This document shows positions 5,816-5,860 of a stretch of 5,860 bases of DNA, one piece after another. The position numbers were made by a program, and so were the translations under genes. The DNA is taken from assembly GCA_021798135.1 (NCBI GenBank), contig JAJZYI010000215.1, positions 1 to 5,860 on the forward strand. The letters run 5' to 3'. The stretch is from Actinomycetes bacterium (GTDB taxonomy: Bacteria; Actinomycetota; Acidimicrobiia; Acidimicrobiales; UBA8190). The notes under the pieces are model-generated. The model saw nothing but the letters and a program-made list of their open reading frames with translations. It ran no database searches and was not told where the DNA came from. Numbering within the stretch: the stretch's first letter is position 1; each line of letters opens with the position of its first letter.

Positions 5816-5860
5816 ACGCGGGCCTCGCCCGCCATCACCGTGTCGTCGCCGCGGCGCAGC
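5800..5860 (-). CDS. 3' end of an unidentified gene, possibly MaoC-like/hotdog enzyme (runs off the right edge)
   Basis: Reading leftward from 5859, 19 codons give LRRGDDTVMAGEARVLLPA and then TGA at 5802-5800. The pattern of a charged turn, then a hydrophobic residue, A/G-x-A and a final beta strand ending in Pro-Ala resembles the last strand of MaoC-like enoyl-CoA hydratases or hotdog thioesterases. That is only a similarity of a short tail. G/C-rich third positions and a clean stop support real coding sequence. It lies on the same strand as the FAD gene and 186 bp upstream of it, so the two may be co-transcribed, with the 26-bp tandem repeat in the gap. Its family could be wrong; the presence of a gene end is more secure. 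Confidence 0.55.
   Translation of the reverse strand, partial: LRRGDDTVMAGEARVLLPA

Overview
This is a GC-rich window with strong G/C bias at third codon positions, GTG starts and a leaderless-looking gene, which suggests a high-GC actinobacterium (Actinomycetota). The species cannot be told from the sequence. The three complete genes look like enzymes of an accessory catabolic locus. No rRNA, tRNA, transposase or CRISPR array is visible.

Layout from left to right. Positions 1-44 (minus) hold the first codons of a LysR-type regulator that runs off the left edge. Positions 45 to about 115 are a divergent control region: a relatively AT-rich island flanked by a perfect 9-bp inverted repeat, with a candidate promoter facing each way. 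Positions 116-363 are a very GC-rich leader with a strong hairpin and no gene I can support. Positions 364-2715 (plus) encode a large cytosolic arylsulfatase of the mycobacterial AtsA/AtsD type. A 100-bp gap with a duplicated hairpin arm separates it from a luciferase-like (LLM) flavin or F420 oxidoreductase at 2816-3895 (plus). That gene converges on a 3-ketosteroid-dehydrogenase-like FAD oxidoreductase at 3943-5613 (minus), and a GC-rich hairpin lies between the two stops. Upstream of the FAD gene, on the same strand, is the 3' end of another gene (5800-5860), possibly a MaoC/hotdog-type enzyme. Its stop codon lies inside a 26-bp tandem repeat of nearly four copies.

A plausible joint role (inference) is uptake and breakdown of a sulfated ring compound such as an aryl or sterol sulfate. 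The sulfatase would free the hydroxyl group, the LLM enzyme would oxygenate or reduce the skeleton, the KstD-like flavoprotein would desaturate a ring ketone, and the CoA-type enzyme would act later. The LysR protein would control at least the sulfatase/LLM arm. Nothing here proves the substrate. The most unusual DNA features are the divergent operator-like palindrome, the duplicated hairpin arm after the sulfatase, and the tandem repeat built from the end of a gene.
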